Origin: Tissierella pigra
GTDB taxonomy: Bacteria; Bacillota; Clostridia; Tissierellales; Tissierellaceae
Assembly (NCBI RefSeq): GCF_009695605.1
Contig: NZ_VUNQ01000014.1
Span: 1-64,000, forward strand
Direction of reading: 5' to 3'
Length of the DNA stretch: 64,000 nt
In this document: one piece after another, positions 43,859 through 52,679 of the stretch
Layout: every line of letters starts with the position of its first letter
Numbering within the stretch: the stretch's first letter is position 1
Notes under the pieces: generated by a model
What the model was told of the DNA's origin: nothing
Seen by the model: only the letters and a program-made list of their open reading frames with translations
Database searches by the model: none
Program-made: the position numbers and the translations under genes

Positions 43859-44065
43859 ATGAAGAAGAAAAGAGAAAAAAAGAAAAAGATAGAAACTCTA
43901 GAGGATAAATTAAAGTATGAAATAGCAGAAGAACTAGGACTAACAGATAAGATAAATGATGTAGGCTGGGGAGGATTAACTGCTAAAGAATCAGGCAGAA
44001 TAGGTGGCTTAATTACTGTTAGAAAAAGAGAAATGAACAAAACTACTGAAGAAAAGAAAGAATAA
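43859..44065 (+). CDS. Small acid-soluble spore protein, alpha/beta-related
   Basis: 68 residues. A very basic start MKKKREKKKKIE, then LKYEIAEELGLTDKINDVGW, GGLTAKESGRIGGLITVRKR. The EIAEELGL and GxIGGLI parts are those of alpha/beta SASPs, although it has the divergent, lysine-rich form seen in Clostridia. AGGAGGG precedes the ATG. A DNA-binding spore protein made late in sporulation is expected. Confidence 0.82.
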   Translation: MKKKREKKKKIETLEDKLKYEIAEELGLTDKINDVGWGGLTAKESGRIGGLITVRKREMNKTTEEKKE

Positions 44066-44086
44066 ATAACAAAAAGGGGGACGAAA

Positions 44087-44827
44087 ATGGATATTTATAA
44101 TAGATTTGCTAATATCTATGATGAATTAATGATAGATTTTAATTATGAAGATTGGTTTAATTACATAGAAAAAATATTTAAAAAATATAATAGAGAACCA
44201 AAAAAAATTCTTGAAATGGCTTGTGGAACTGGAAATCTTTCATATTATCTTGCAAAGCGAGGGTATAGATTAACCTGTTTTGATTTATCCTCAGACATGC
44301 TATCTAGAGCTTATGATAAACTTAGAAAATTTAAAAACGTAAGATTGATGAATCAGAACATGATTAATTTTAATTTAAATGAGTCTTTTGATTCAATTAT
44401 ATCCATATGCGATAGTATAAATTACATAACAGAAAAAGAAGATTTACTGAAAGTCTTTAGAAATGTATGGAATCATTTAGAAGATAATGGTATATTTATA
44501 TTTGATATTAACTCTCATTATAAGTTGAAACATATAATAGGGAATAATACTTTTATAGAAGATAGAGAAGATGTATTTTATTCTTGGCAAAACTACTATG
44601 ATGACAGTGAAGAAATCTGTGAATTTTATTTAACTTTTTTCTGTAGTAATGATGGGGAGTGTTTTGAAAGATTTGATGAAGAACATAAGGAAAAGGCCTA
44701 TAAGGAAGATGAAATAATAGAATTACTTAAAGAAGCTGGATTTAAAACCATAGATTCTTTTGAAGCTTTTGGGTTTGAGAAAATAAGAAAAGAAACTGAA
44801 AGAATAAACTTTATTGCTATAAAATAA
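44087..44827 (+). CDS. Class I SAM-dependent methyltransferase
   Basis: 246 residues. SAM-binding motif I is ILEMACGTGNLSYYLAKRGY near residue 40, followed by LTCFDLSSDMLSRA (motif II), NQNMINFNLNESFDSIIS (motif III) and VWNHLEDNGIFIFDIN. Substrate unknown. AAGGGGG precedes the ATG. Confidence 0.85.
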   Translation: MDIYNRFANIYDELMIDFNYEDWFNYIEKIFKKYNREPKKILEMACGTGNLSYYLAKRGYRLTCFDLSSDMLSRAYDKLRKFKNVRLMNQNMINFNLNESFDSIISICDSINYITEKEDLLKVFRNVWNHLEDNGIFIFDINSHYKLKHIIGNNTFIEDREDVFYSWQNYYDDSEEICEFYLTFFCSNDGECFERFDEEHKEKAYKEDEIIELLKEAGFKTIDSFEAFGFEKIRKETERINFIAIK

Positions 44828-44849
44828 TTATATACTTAGGAGGACTGGA

Positions 44850-45731
44850 ATGAAGGATTATTTAATAAGAGGCATAGATAAAAAAGGAAACATAAGAATA
44901 TTTGTAGCGGCTACTACGAACATGGTAGAGGATGCAAGAGTTGCTCACAATACTTCTCCAACGGCTACTGCAGCTTTAGGTAGAGCGTTAACTGCAGGTG
45001 CTATGATGGGAGTGATGATGAAGAATGAACAGGATAGATTAACTTTAAAGATAGCTGGAGATGGACCACTAGGAACCATTATGATAGTATCAAATAATCA
45101 AGGTATAATTAAAGGATATGTGGATAATCCTTATGCTGATGTTCAAACTAGAGAAATAGATGGTAAATTAGATGTAGGTAAACTTGTAGGTCATAATGGT
45201 ACAATTACAACTATTATGGATTTAGGTCTTAAAGACCCCTATATAGGGCAATCTAATTTAGTATCTGGTGAAATAGCAGAAGACTTAGCAGCCTATTATG
45301 CAATATCAGAACAACAGCCTTCAGCAGTAGGTTTAGGAGTATTAGTAGATAAAGATATTTCTGTAAGAGCGGCAGGCGGATATATAATACAACTATTGCC
45401 TAATGTGTCCGATGAAGATATAACTAAAATAGAAGAAACCTTAAGTAAAATGGAACCAGTATCAACTTTAATAGATAAGGGATTATCGCCAGAAGATATA
45501 ATGAATGAGTTATTAGAAGGATTTGAGATGGAAGTATTAGATAAAGTAGAAATAAAATACTCCTGTGATTGCTCAATAGAAAGGCTTGAAAGGATTTTGA
45601 CTAGTATAGGAAAAGACGAAATAAGAGCCATTATAGATGAGGATGGAGAAGCAGAAATGGTATGCCACTTCTGTAATACAAAGTATCATTTTTCAAAAGA
45701 AGAATTGGAAGAACTAATAGTTGACAAATAA
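44850..45731 (+). CDS. hslO: Redox-regulated holdase chaperone Hsp33
   Basis: 293 residues, MKDYLIRGIDKKGNIRIFVA, GRALTAGAMMGVMMKNEQDR and the zinc-binding cysteine pairs CDCS and CHFC in the last 55 residues. Oxidation of these cysteines releases zinc and activates the chaperone. Full family length. AGGAGG lies before the ATG. The promoter of the tRNA genes overlaps its stop codon. Confidence 0.95.
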   Translation: MKDYLIRGIDKKGNIRIFVAATTNMVEDARVAHNTSPTATAALGRALTAGAMMGVMMKNEQDRLTLKIAGDGPLGTIMIVSNNQGIIKGYVDNPYADVQTREIDGKLDVGKLVGHNGTITTIMDLGLKDPYIGQSNLVSGEIAEDLAAYYAISEQQPSAVGLGVLVDKDISVRAAGGYIIQLLPNVSDEDITKIEETLSKMEPVSTLIDKGLSPEDIMNELLEGFEMEVLDKVEIKYSCDCSIERLERILTSIGKDEIRAIIDEDGEAEMVCHFCNTKYHFSKEELEELIVDK

Positions 45732-45749
45732 TAGAAATTAATATATACT
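45721..45749 (+). promoter_or_regulatory. Promoter for the tRNA-Phe region
   Basis: TTGACA at 45721-45726, 17-base spacer, TATACT at 45744-45749, overlapping the end of hslO. Confidence 0.7.
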
Positions 45750-45794
45750 TGGTATTGTTGTGATTAGCAAAGTGAAAGCTTTGCTTTCAAATTT

Positions 45795-45826
45795 GCCCGG
45801 ATAGCTCAGTCGGTATAAGCAGGGGA
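45795..45826 (+). pseudogene. Partial tRNA-Phe copy (5' half)
   Basis: Repeats the first 32 or so bases of the tRNA-Phe gene that starts at 45927, with one change (TATAAGCAG for TAGAGCAG), and is preceded by the same ATTT. The 3' half is missing; AAAATCGTGATTTTCGATTTT follows instead. Confidence 0.75.
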
Positions 45827-45926
45827 CCAAAATCGTGATTTTCGATTTTGTGTACCTCGCTTAGTCCTTGATGAACATATTCGGCAGAAGGTATCTGTAT
45901 CATCTGCTAATAATTTAGCTTAATTT

Positions 45927-46002
45927 GCCCGGATAGCTCAGTCGGTAGAGCAGTAGACTGAAAATCTACGTGTCGCTGGTTCGATTCCGGCTTCGGGCAC
46001 CA
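45927..46002 (+). tRNA. tRNA-Phe (GAA)
   Basis: 76 bases including encoded CCA. Acceptor GCCCGGA / TTCGGGC, anticodon stem GTAGA / TCTAC with loop CTGAAAA, anticodon GAA, T-arm GCTGG-TTCGATT-CCGGC. Confidence 0.96.
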
Positions 46003-46064
46003 TGTAGTATTTTATGGTATAGAGTCTAGAAAGCCAAATTTTACAAAAAAGTTTCAATAAAGTA

Positions 46065-46093
46065 TTGACTTATTTAGGAACCTATGCTATCAT
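46065..46093 (+). promoter_or_regulatory. Promoter for tRNA-Gly and tRNA-Cys
   Basis: TTGACT at 46065-46070, 17-base spacer, TATCAT at 46088-46093, 20 bases before tRNA-Gly. Confidence 0.65.
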
Positions 46094-46112
46094 AGTAAAG
46101 GTAATATCTCTT

Positions 46113-46187
46113 GCGGAAATGGCTCAGTGGTAGAGCATCGCCTTGCCAAGGCGAGGGTCGCGAGTTCGAATCTCGTTTTCCGCTCCA
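46113..46187 (+). tRNA. tRNA-Gly (GCC)
   Basis: 75 bases including CCA. Acceptor GCGGAAA / TTTCCGC, anticodon loop TTGCCAA between TCGCC and GGCGA, anticodon GCC, T-loop TTCGAAT. Confidence 0.96.
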
Positions 46188-46225
46188 TATTTTATAAAGC
46201 CCTAAGTACTTAGGGCTTTATATTT

Positions 46226-46300
<75 letters not shown>

Positions 46301-46318
46301 AATAATATTTATAAGATT

Positions 46319-46357
46319 TAGAACAGATTGGATTTTCCAATCTGTTCTATTTTTATT
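46319..46357 (+). terminator. Terminator after the tRNA genes
   Basis: AGAACAGATTGGA / TCCAATCTGTTCT followed by ATTTTTATT. Confidence 0.85.
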
Positions 46358-46583
46358 CTAAACAAAAATACTTTATATAAATAAACTTTCTTTGAGTATG
46401 AAGTTTATTTATATAAAAGCCACTCTAACCAATACTAAAAGACCCATAGTGTTATAGTATTATGTATTTATAATAAGATTATATAGTATTTTTTGTTTTT
46501 AATTGCAAGAAAGTGTTGAACGATTATTGAATAATTATAGTTTACTTTATGGTAAAATATATTTATGAAAGGGGGATAATTAT

Positions 46584-46766
46584 ATGGGTAGTAAATTAAA
46601 GAAGATGTTCTTAATTTTTTGTCTTAGCTGTGTAGCTCTAATGCAAATTGCACCTATGATTAGTTATGCAAATCCAGGACCACCTGCAAGAGAAGAAGAG
46701 GGTGGTGGAAGCAAGCCTAAGCCACCTTGGCAAGATCCAGACAAGCCACATCCTATAGGACCGTAA
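46584..46766 (+). CDS. Small secreted proline-rich peptide precursor
   Basis: 60 residues: basic start MGSKLKKM, hydrophobic core FLIFCLSCVALMQIAPMI, then a likely signal peptidase I site SYA-NP, leaving a mature peptide of about 31 residues rich in Pro, Gly and Glu (NPGPPAREEEGGGSKPKPP). AAAGGGGG precedes the ATG, and a very strong terminator follows, so it is transcribed alone. No partner transporter or receptor is adjacent. A signalling or wall-associated peptide is possible. Confidence 0.6.
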   Translation: MGSKLKKMFLIFCLSCVALMQIAPMISYANPGPPAREEEGGGSKPKPPWQDPDKPHPIGP

Positions 46767-46779
46767 CAAAGTTATATTT

Positions 46780-46838
46780 AAATACTCCTTTCCTATTTGT
46801 GTGTTATTTTTACACTTGATGGAAAGGAGTATTTGTTA
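46780..46838 (+). terminator. Terminator after the small peptide gene
   Basis: AATACTCCTTTCC / GGAAAGGAGTATT, 13 perfect pairs around a 29-base loop, followed by TGTTATAT. Confidence 0.75.
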
Positions 46839-47255
46839 TATATAACACATTGATTAAAGAAAAATCTTTAGCATTTCTTATTGTGGAGTTAAAAAAACAC
46901 CTATCTTATGATTTTATAAATTCTTATTTATGTAGAATTTACGTTCAGATATAAATTAATAAAGGAAACCTTCCTAAAGTGTTAAAAAGTTTATTAGATT
47001 AAGAACTTAATCCTAATCTTTTTTCTGAATATATTTATTAAAAGCAGAAAATATTATATAATAATAAGGTGTAAAATAGAGAACAAGAAATTAACTATAT
47101 TTAAGACTGCTATTAAATATTAGAGAATTAAATTTGGAGTTTATATAGAACTGCAAAGTTTTTCTTTCAGTTTAAATCCATATAAGGATTCCAGATTATC
47201 TCTGAGACTAAATCTCAGAGATTTTTTTTCTTTGAAAATTTAAGGAGGACAATAT
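46839..47255 (+). promoter_or_regulatory. Long leader region with an internal terminator
   Basis: No gene. Ends with the hairpin TCTCTGAGA / TCTCAGAGA plus a run of eight T at 47199-47229, only 27 bases before the next ATG. A terminator directly in front of a gene suggests attenuation, but no known riboswitch class or T-box is recognised upstream. Confidence 0.4.
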
Positions 47256-47996
47256 ATGAATCCTTTTATTCCAAAATATATGGCTGATGTAGTCATTGTA
47301 GATAGAAGAATAGATGAAGAAATTGAAAATAATTTAAAAAAATTGGGATTGAAAATAATAAAAACTATAAAATGTAATGAAGTTCATGAGAGTATTTCGT
47401 ATCATCCAGATATTGTAATTCATCCATTGAATCACAATACTTTAGTTATAGCTCCAAATGTATTTGACTATTATAAGGAAGAGTTAAAAGGTACAGGTAT
47501 AAAATTAATTAAAGGAGAAAAATATTTGGGTTGTAAATATCCTGACGATATTGCATATAATGTAGGGAGACTTTCAAGAATTGCAATTCATAATTTTAAA
47601 TACACAGATAATGTCTTGAAATTTTATTTAAAAAAAGAAAATATAGAGTTTATAAATGTAAAGCAAGGATATAGCAAATGTTCCCTAGCTGTAGTTGGAG
47701 AAGATTCAGCAATAACTTCCGATTATCCTATGTATAAAAGATTAACTGATTTAGGATATAAAATTTTACTAGTTAATCCAGGAAATATTATATTAAAAGA
47801 TCAAAATTATGGTTTCATAGGTGGAACAAATGGAAGTTTATACAATAAAAAATCTATTATATCTGGTACTTTAAATGAGCATCCTAATAAAACGGAAATT
47901 TTTAATTTTTTTTTGGATAATAGAGTAGAATTAATTTTTTTATCTCAAAAAACACTACTAGATATTGGTACGATTATTACTCTAAATTACCATTAG
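47256..47996 (+). CDS. DUF6873 family protein (guanidine-modifying enzyme fold)
   Basis: 246 residues. IAYNVGRLSRIAIHNFKYTD, KQGYSKCSLAVVGEDSAITS, YGFIGGTNGSLYNKKSIISG and FLSQKTLLDIGTI are the conserved blocks of DUF6873, related to the pentein fold of amidinotransferases and arginine deiminases. A KCS segment could place a nucleophilic Cys near residue 141, but activity is not established. AAGGAGG precedes the ATG. Confidence 0.65.
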   Translation: MNPFIPKYMADVVIVDRRIDEEIENNLKKLGLKIIKTIKCNEVHESISYHPDIVIHPLNHNTLVIAPNVFDYYKEELKGTGIKLIKGEKYLGCKYPDDIAYNVGRLSRIAIHNFKYTDNVLKFYLKKENIEFINVKQGYSKCSLAVVGEDSAITSDYPMYKRLTDLGYKILLVNPGNIILKDQNYGFIGGTNGSLYNKKSIISGTLNEHPNKTEIFNFFLDNRVELIFLSQKTLLDIGTIITLNYH

Positions 47997-48062
47997 AGTA
48001 AGTCTTTATATTGTATATGTCTACTCTCTAAGTACATACTAGTAAAAGAAGGGAGTGATACA

Positions 48063-48914
48063 ATGCAGGCTATAAAAATTGGTGGAAATCTAAAAAAAGA
48101 TGAAGTACAAAATCTAATAAATAGGTATTTCTCCGATTCTAAAGTAACTATTAGAGAAGAAGACTATCAAGAAAGGTATGAATTTGAATTTACTTTAAAT
48201 AATAAAAGAAATATAGAAGATATTGCTTTTTATAGAGCGATAGCTAATTTAATTCAAGATATTATTTTGGAAATATATATTAAACCTATAATTATAGATA
48301 GAGTATTAAAAATATGTGGTAACTATTCTTCTGCTGATAAAGAAATAATATTTGCCTCTGCTCATTCAACTATATTGAACCAAAATTATTATATAAAAGA
48401 AAAAAATAAAATTAATGAAGAAATTCTTAACCATATAATTGAAAATAACCATATAATAATAGATGGATTTATGAATTTTAGATTACGAAGATATATATAT
48501 ATACTTGATATTTCAATTGAAAAATCCATAGGAGAATTTGAAGTGGAAAAGGAATATCAAGAGTTTATGAATATGCTTAAATATTTTGTAGATGTACAGG
48601 AACCAAAATATGAGTTAGTTAATGTAATAATTAAAAATAATGATTATTTTCTGCTGGATCAGGACAATAATATAATAGAAAACGGTTTGTTAGAGTATAC
48701 ACCAGAAGAAGAATTTTATAAGGATATAAGTAAAGCTGATCTTTTAGTAAGTTCCTTAATAGTGATTTCTCCTTTAAAAATAAAGATTCATATTGAAGAA
48801 GGAGAAGAAGAGGAATTAATTTCAGTAATCTCAAAAGTATTTGGAGATAAAATAGAATTTTGTCATGGATGTGAAAAATGTGAAATAAAGACTAAAGTTA
48901 AAAAAGGCAAGTGA
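48063..48914 (+). CDS. ytxC: YtxC-like sporulation protein
   Basis: 283 residues. GFMNFRLRRYIYILDISIEK, GEFEVEKEYQEFMNMLKYFV and DVQEPKYELVNVIIKNNDYF are the hallmark blocks of YtxC. The C-terminus has CHGCEKCEIK. Its role in sporulation is not known in detail. GGGAGTG lies before the ATG; a terminator follows. Confidence 0.85.
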   Translation: MQAIKIGGNLKKDEVQNLINRYFSDSKVTIREEDYQERYEFEFTLNNKRNIEDIAFYRAIANLIQDIILEIYIKPIIIDRVLKICGNYSSADKEIIFASAHSTILNQNYYIKEKNKINEEILNHIIENNHIIIDGFMNFRLRRYIYILDISIEKSIGEFEVEKEYQEFMNMLKYFVDVQEPKYELVNVIIKNNDYFLLDQDNNIIENGLLEYTPEEEFYKDISKADLLVSSLIVISPLKIKIHIEEGEEEELISVISKVFGDKIEFCHGCEKCEIKTKVKKGK

Positions 48915-48945
48915 AGAAGTTGATTTAATCAACTTCTTTTTCTTT
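48914..48945 (+). terminator. Terminator after ytxC
   Basis: AGAAGTTGATT / AATCAACTTCT followed by TTTTCTTT. Confidence 0.8.
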
Positions 48946-48953
48946 AAAAATAA

Positions 48954-48982
48954 TTGGAAATAATAGTTTTATCTGTTATTAT
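48954..48982 (+). promoter_or_regulatory. Promoter of hisS
   Basis: TTGGAA at 48954-48959, 17-base spacer, TATTAT at 48977-48982, 31 bases before the ATG. Confidence 0.55.
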
Positions 48983-49012
48983 AATAATAAAAGATACATA
49001 TGGAGGTATATT

Positions 49013-50323
49013 ATGAGTAAAGATATAGTTAAGCCATCAATTTTACCAGGATTTATGGAATTAACACCAGAAGATCAGATTTTATTTAATAAAATGTTAG
49101 ATACAATTAGAAGAAATTATGAAAAGTTTGGATTTCTTCCAATAGATACTCCTGTAATAGAAAAAACAGAGGTACTTTTAGCTAAAGGTGGTGGAGAAAC
49201 GGAAAAACAAATCTATAGATTTGAAAAAGGAAGTACAGATATGTCTTTAAGATTCGATTTAACTGTACCTTTAGCAAGATATGTAGCTCAACACTATTCA
49301 GAGTTAAGCTTTCCATTTAGAAGATACCACGTAGGAAAGGTATATAGGGGAGAAAGAAATCAAAAAGGTAGATTTAGAGAATTTTATCAATGTGATATAG
49401 ATATTATAGGAAATGGTAGTCTTAATATAATAAATGATGCTGAAATTCCTTCTGTTATTTATTCTACTTTTAAAGATCTAGGATTTGATTCATTTACTAT
49501 AATGATTAATAATAGAAAAGTTTTAAAAGGATTTTTCCAGAGTATAGATATTGAAGATTCCACCTTTGTACTTAGAGCCATAGACAAACTAGATAAAATA
49601 GGCATAGATGGTGTAGAAAAAGAATTAAAATCCTTAGATATTACAGATAATGCTATTCAAAGAATAAAAGAATTTATAAATATAAAAGGATCAAATGAGG
49701 AAGTATTAGAAGAATTAAACAATCTAGGAATTGATAATGAAGTATTCAAAGAGGGATTAGAAGAACTATTTGAAGTAAATAAGTATATTAATCTTTTTGG
49801 AGTACCAAAGGACAATTATAAAATAGATTTAACAATTGCTAGAGGATTGGATTATTATACTGGTACAGTCTATGAGACTTTCTTAGATGAATATCCTTCT
49901 ATTGGTTCTGTTTGCTCTGGTGGTAGATATGATGATTTAGCCACACACTATACTAAGCAAAAATTACCAGGAGTGGGTATATCCATAGGATTTACTAGAC
50001 TTTTCTATCAGCTAATGGAAGCTAAAATCATTAAATCAGAGGATAATTCCTTAACTAAAGTTTTAATTATTCCAATGGATGGATTTATAGATAATGGAGT
50101 AAAGGCTGCCAATGCTTTAAGAGAAGCTGGAATATATTCTCAAGTTTATGTAGATGGTGGAAAGATCGGTAAGATATTCAACTATGCAGATAAGTTAAAT
50201 ATTCCTTATGTCATAGTAATAGGACAGGAAGAGGCTGAAAACAATAGTTATTCTTTTAGAGATATGAAAACAGGGGAACAAAAAAATATTTCCATAGAAG
50301 AGGTAATCAAAAGTTTAAAATAG
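49013..50323 (+). CDS. hisS: Histidyl-tRNA synthetase
   Basis: 436 residues. Class II motifs: LRFDLTVPLARYVAQ and RRYHVGKVYRGE (motif 2), then the two histidyl signatures, of which ARGLDYYTGTVYE near residue 280 is intact, and an anticodon-binding C-terminal domain (KVLIIPMDGF). It charges tRNA-His. The two-lobed KGGGETEKQIY start fits the HisRS rather than the HisZ paralogue. No T-box precedes it, unlike the next gene. Confidence 0.95.
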   Translation: MSKDIVKPSILPGFMELTPEDQILFNKMLDTIRRNYEKFGFLPIDTPVIEKTEVLLAKGGGETEKQIYRFEKGSTDMSLRFDLTVPLARYVAQHYSELSFPFRRYHVGKVYRGERNQKGRFREFYQCDIDIIGNGSLNIINDAEIPSVIYSTFKDLGFDSFTIMINNRKVLKGFFQSIDIEDSTFVLRAIDKLDKIGIDGVEKELKSLDITDNAIQRIKEFINIKGSNEEVLEELNNLGIDNEVFKEGLEELFEVNKYINLFGVPKDNYKIDLTIARGLDYYTGTVYETFLDEYPSIGSVCSGGRYDDLATHYTKQKLPGVGISIGFTRLFYQLMEAKIIKSEDNSLTKVLIIPMDGFIDNGVKAANALREAGIYSQVYVDGGKIGKIFNYADKLNIPYVIVIGQEEAENNSYSFRDMKTGEQKNISIEEVIKSLK

Positions 50324-50352
50324 AAATATAATGGTATAATATAAATAATTGC

Positions 50353-50381
50353 TTGACATATATATTTGATAATGTTAGAAT
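50353..50381 (+). promoter_or_regulatory. Promoter of the thrS T-box leader
   Basis: TTGACA at 50353-50358, 17-base spacer, TAGAAT at 50376-50381. Confidence 0.75.
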
Positions 50382-50410
50382 ATTAAAAACATAAATTAAT
50401 ATTATAGGTA

Positions 50411-50634
50411 TTGATGGGAAGAGTAGTATATTATTTGCTTTAAGAGAGAGGAAATCGTGGCTGAAAGTTTCCTCAAGATAAAGATATATGAAAACTACCC
50501 CTGAGCCGAATCCGTAATGGATGTCCGCTTTTTAGCGTTATATAAATTGAGAAGTAATTAGGGTGGAACCACGAATTTAACCTTTCGTCCCTATATGTAT
50601 TTATTTACATGTAGGTATGAAAGGTTTTTTATTA
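50411..50634 (+). promoter_or_regulatory. T-box riboswitch upstream of thrS
   Basis: T-box core AGGGTGGAACCACG at 50560-50573 and terminator AACCTTTCGTCCCTA ... GGTATGAAAGGTTTTTT at about 50579-50630. An ACT-ACC run in GAAAACTACCCCTGAGC near 50491-50500 sits in the specifier region and would read threonine. Uncharged tRNA-Thr should allow thrS transcription. Confidence 0.9.
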
Positions 50635-50724
50635 TTTAATACATTAAACATAATTGACATAGGTGAAATAACATTTTTAATTTGGAATTATTATTTAGAC
50701 AATTATAGATTAGGAGGAATGGAA

Positions 50725-52635
50725 ATGGAAAAGATAAAAATAACATTACCAGATGGTGCAGTTAGAGAATATGACAAAGGAGTATCTGTACTAGATATAA
50801 CTAAAGATATATCTGAAGGGCTAGCAAGAGTAGCACTTGGAGCAGTGGTAAACAATGAAACAAAAGGGATGCAGGAGACTATAAATGAAGATTCAACATT
50901 TAGAGTAGTTAAGTTTGAAGATAAAGAAGGAAAAGCTATATTTTGGCATACATCAGCTCATATAATGGCTTTAGCAGTACAAAATTTATTTCCAGGAGTT
51001 AAATTTGCCATAGGACCTGCTATAGATAGTGGTTTCTATTATGATTTTGATACAGAACATAGATTTACTCCAGAGGATTTAGAAAAGATTGAAAATGAAA
51101 TGGCTAGAATAGTTAAAGAAGGTCATATATTAGAAAGATTTGTAATGGATAGAAATGAAGCCTTAGAGTATTTTAAGGAAAAAGGAGAAGCATATAAAGT
51201 AGATTTAATTGAACATTTTCCAGAAGATGAAGAAATATCATTCTATACTTTAGGAGAATTCACTGATCTTTGTGCAGGACCTCATTTATATGATACTAAG
51301 AAGGTTAAGGCTATTAAGCTTTTAAGTATTGCAGGAGCATATTGGCGTGGAGACGAGAAAAATAAAATGCTTCAAAGAATTTATGGAACAACTTTTGAAA
51401 AGAAAAAGGACTTAGAAGAACATTTAAATAGATTAGAAGAAGCAAAGAAAAGGGATCATAGAAGATTAGGTAAAGAATTGGATTTATTTAGTATTCATGA
51501 AGAAGGACCAGGATTTCCATTCTTTCATCCAAAAGGAATGGTCATAAGAAATATATTAGAAAACTTTTGGAGAGATGAGCATACTAAGAGAGGCTATGGA
51601 GAAATAAAAACTCCTATTATATTAAATGAAGGCTTATGGCACCAATCAGGTCACTGGGATCATTATAAAGAAAATATGTATTTCACAGAAATTGATAAAG
51701 AAGATTATGCTATTAAACCTATGAACTGCCCAGGATCCATATTGACATATAAATCAAAGATGTATAGTTATAGAGATTTACCTCTTAGATTAGGTGAATT
51801 AGGATTAGTTCATAGACATGAATTATCAGGTGCATTGCATGGATTAATGAGAGTAAGGTCTTTTGTGCAAGATGATGCCCATCTATATACACTTCCTTCT
51901 CAAATTAAAGATGAATTAATAAATATAATAGATTTGGCTGACTATATGTACAATATATTTGGATTTAAATATCATATAGAATTATCAACTAGACCAGAAA
52001 ATTCAATGGGAAGTGAAGAACAATGGGAAATAGCAACTAATGGTCTTATAGAGGCTTTAAAAGAGAAGAATATAGAATATATTGTAAACGAAGGTGATGG
52101 AGCATTCTATGGACCAAAAATTGACTTCCAATTAGAAGATGCCATAGGCAGAACTTGGCAATGTGGTACAATTCAGTTAGATTTCCAAATGCCAGAAAGA
52201 TTTGACCTAACTTATGTAGATAAGGATAATGAAAAGAAAAGACCAGTAATGATTCATAGAACTATATATGGAAGTATGGAAAGATTTATGGGAATATTAA
52301 TAGAACACTATGCAGGTAAATTCCCAGTTTGGTTAGCTCCTATACAGGCAACAATTCTTCCTATATCAGATAAATTTAATGATTATGCTTATGAAGTTAA
52401 AAAGTCAATGGAAAATAAGGGAATTAGAGTAGAAATTGATGATAGATCTGAAAAAATAGGATATAAAATAAGAGAAGCTCAATTACAGCAGATACCTTAT
52501 ATGTTAGTGGTAGGTGAAAAAGAAGTAGAAGAACAATTAGTATCTGTAAGAAAAAGAGATGAGGGAGACAAAGGTCAAATTAAAGTTGAAGAATTTATCT
52601 CTCAAGTAGTAGAGGAAGTAAAAGAAAAGAAATAG
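50725..52635 (+). CDS. thrS: Threonyl-tRNA synthetase
   Basis: 636 residues. TGS domain at the N-terminus (ITLPDGAVREYDKGVSVLDI), editing domain with WHTSAHIMALAVQNLFPG (HxxxH) and the Cys of DLCAGPHL, then the class II core with MNCPGSILTYKS, LRLGELGLVHRHELSGALHG and FYGPKIDFQLEDAIGR, and the anticodon domain. The ATG at 50725 is chosen because AGGAGG ends 7 bases upstream; a longer frame would start inside the leader terminator. It charges tRNA-Thr and removes mischarged serine. Confidence 0.97.
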   Translation: MEKIKITLPDGAVREYDKGVSVLDITKDISEGLARVALGAVVNNETKGMQETINEDSTFRVVKFEDKEGKAIFWHTSAHIMALAVQNLFPGVKFAIGPAIDSGFYYDFDTEHRFTPEDLEKIENEMARIVKEGHILERFVMDRNEALEYFKEKGEAYKVDLIEHFPEDEEISFYTLGEFTDLCAGPHLYDTKKVKAIKLLSIAGAYWRGDEKNKMLQRIYGTTFEKKKDLEEHLNRLEEAKKRDHRRLGKELDLFSIHEEGPGFPFFHPKGMVIRNILENFWRDEHTKRGYGEIKTPIILNEGLWHQSGHWDHYKENMYFTEIDKEDYAIKPMNCPGSILTYKSKMYSYRDLPLRLGELGLVHRHELSGALHGLMRVRSFVQDDAHLYTLPSQIKDELINIIDLADYMYNIFGFKYHIELSTRPENSMGSEEQWEIATNGLIEALKEKNIEYIVNEGDGAFYGPKIDFQLEDAIGRTWQCGTIQLDFQMPERFDLTYVDKDNEKKRPVMIHRTIYGSMERFMGILIEHYAGKFPVWLAPIQATILPISDKFNDYAYEVKKSMENKGIRVEIDDRSEKIGYKIREAQLQQIPYMLVVGEKEVEEQLVSVRKRDEGDKGQIKVEEFISQVVEEVKEKK

Positions 52636-52636
52636 A

Positions 52637-52679
52637 AAATAACTCCGACTTCTGTTATCAGAAGTCGGAGTTATTTTTA
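52637..52679. terminator. Bidirectional terminator between thrS and the ftsH-like gene
   Basis: AAAATAACTCCGACTTCTG / CAGAAGTCGGAGTTATTTTT, about 17 pairs with T runs on both strands, shared by two convergent genes. Confidence 0.85.

Noticed and set aside
50617-50724. Longer thrS start adding 36 residues
   Set aside because: It lies inside the T-box terminator stem and has no ribosome binding site; 50725 has an ideal one.
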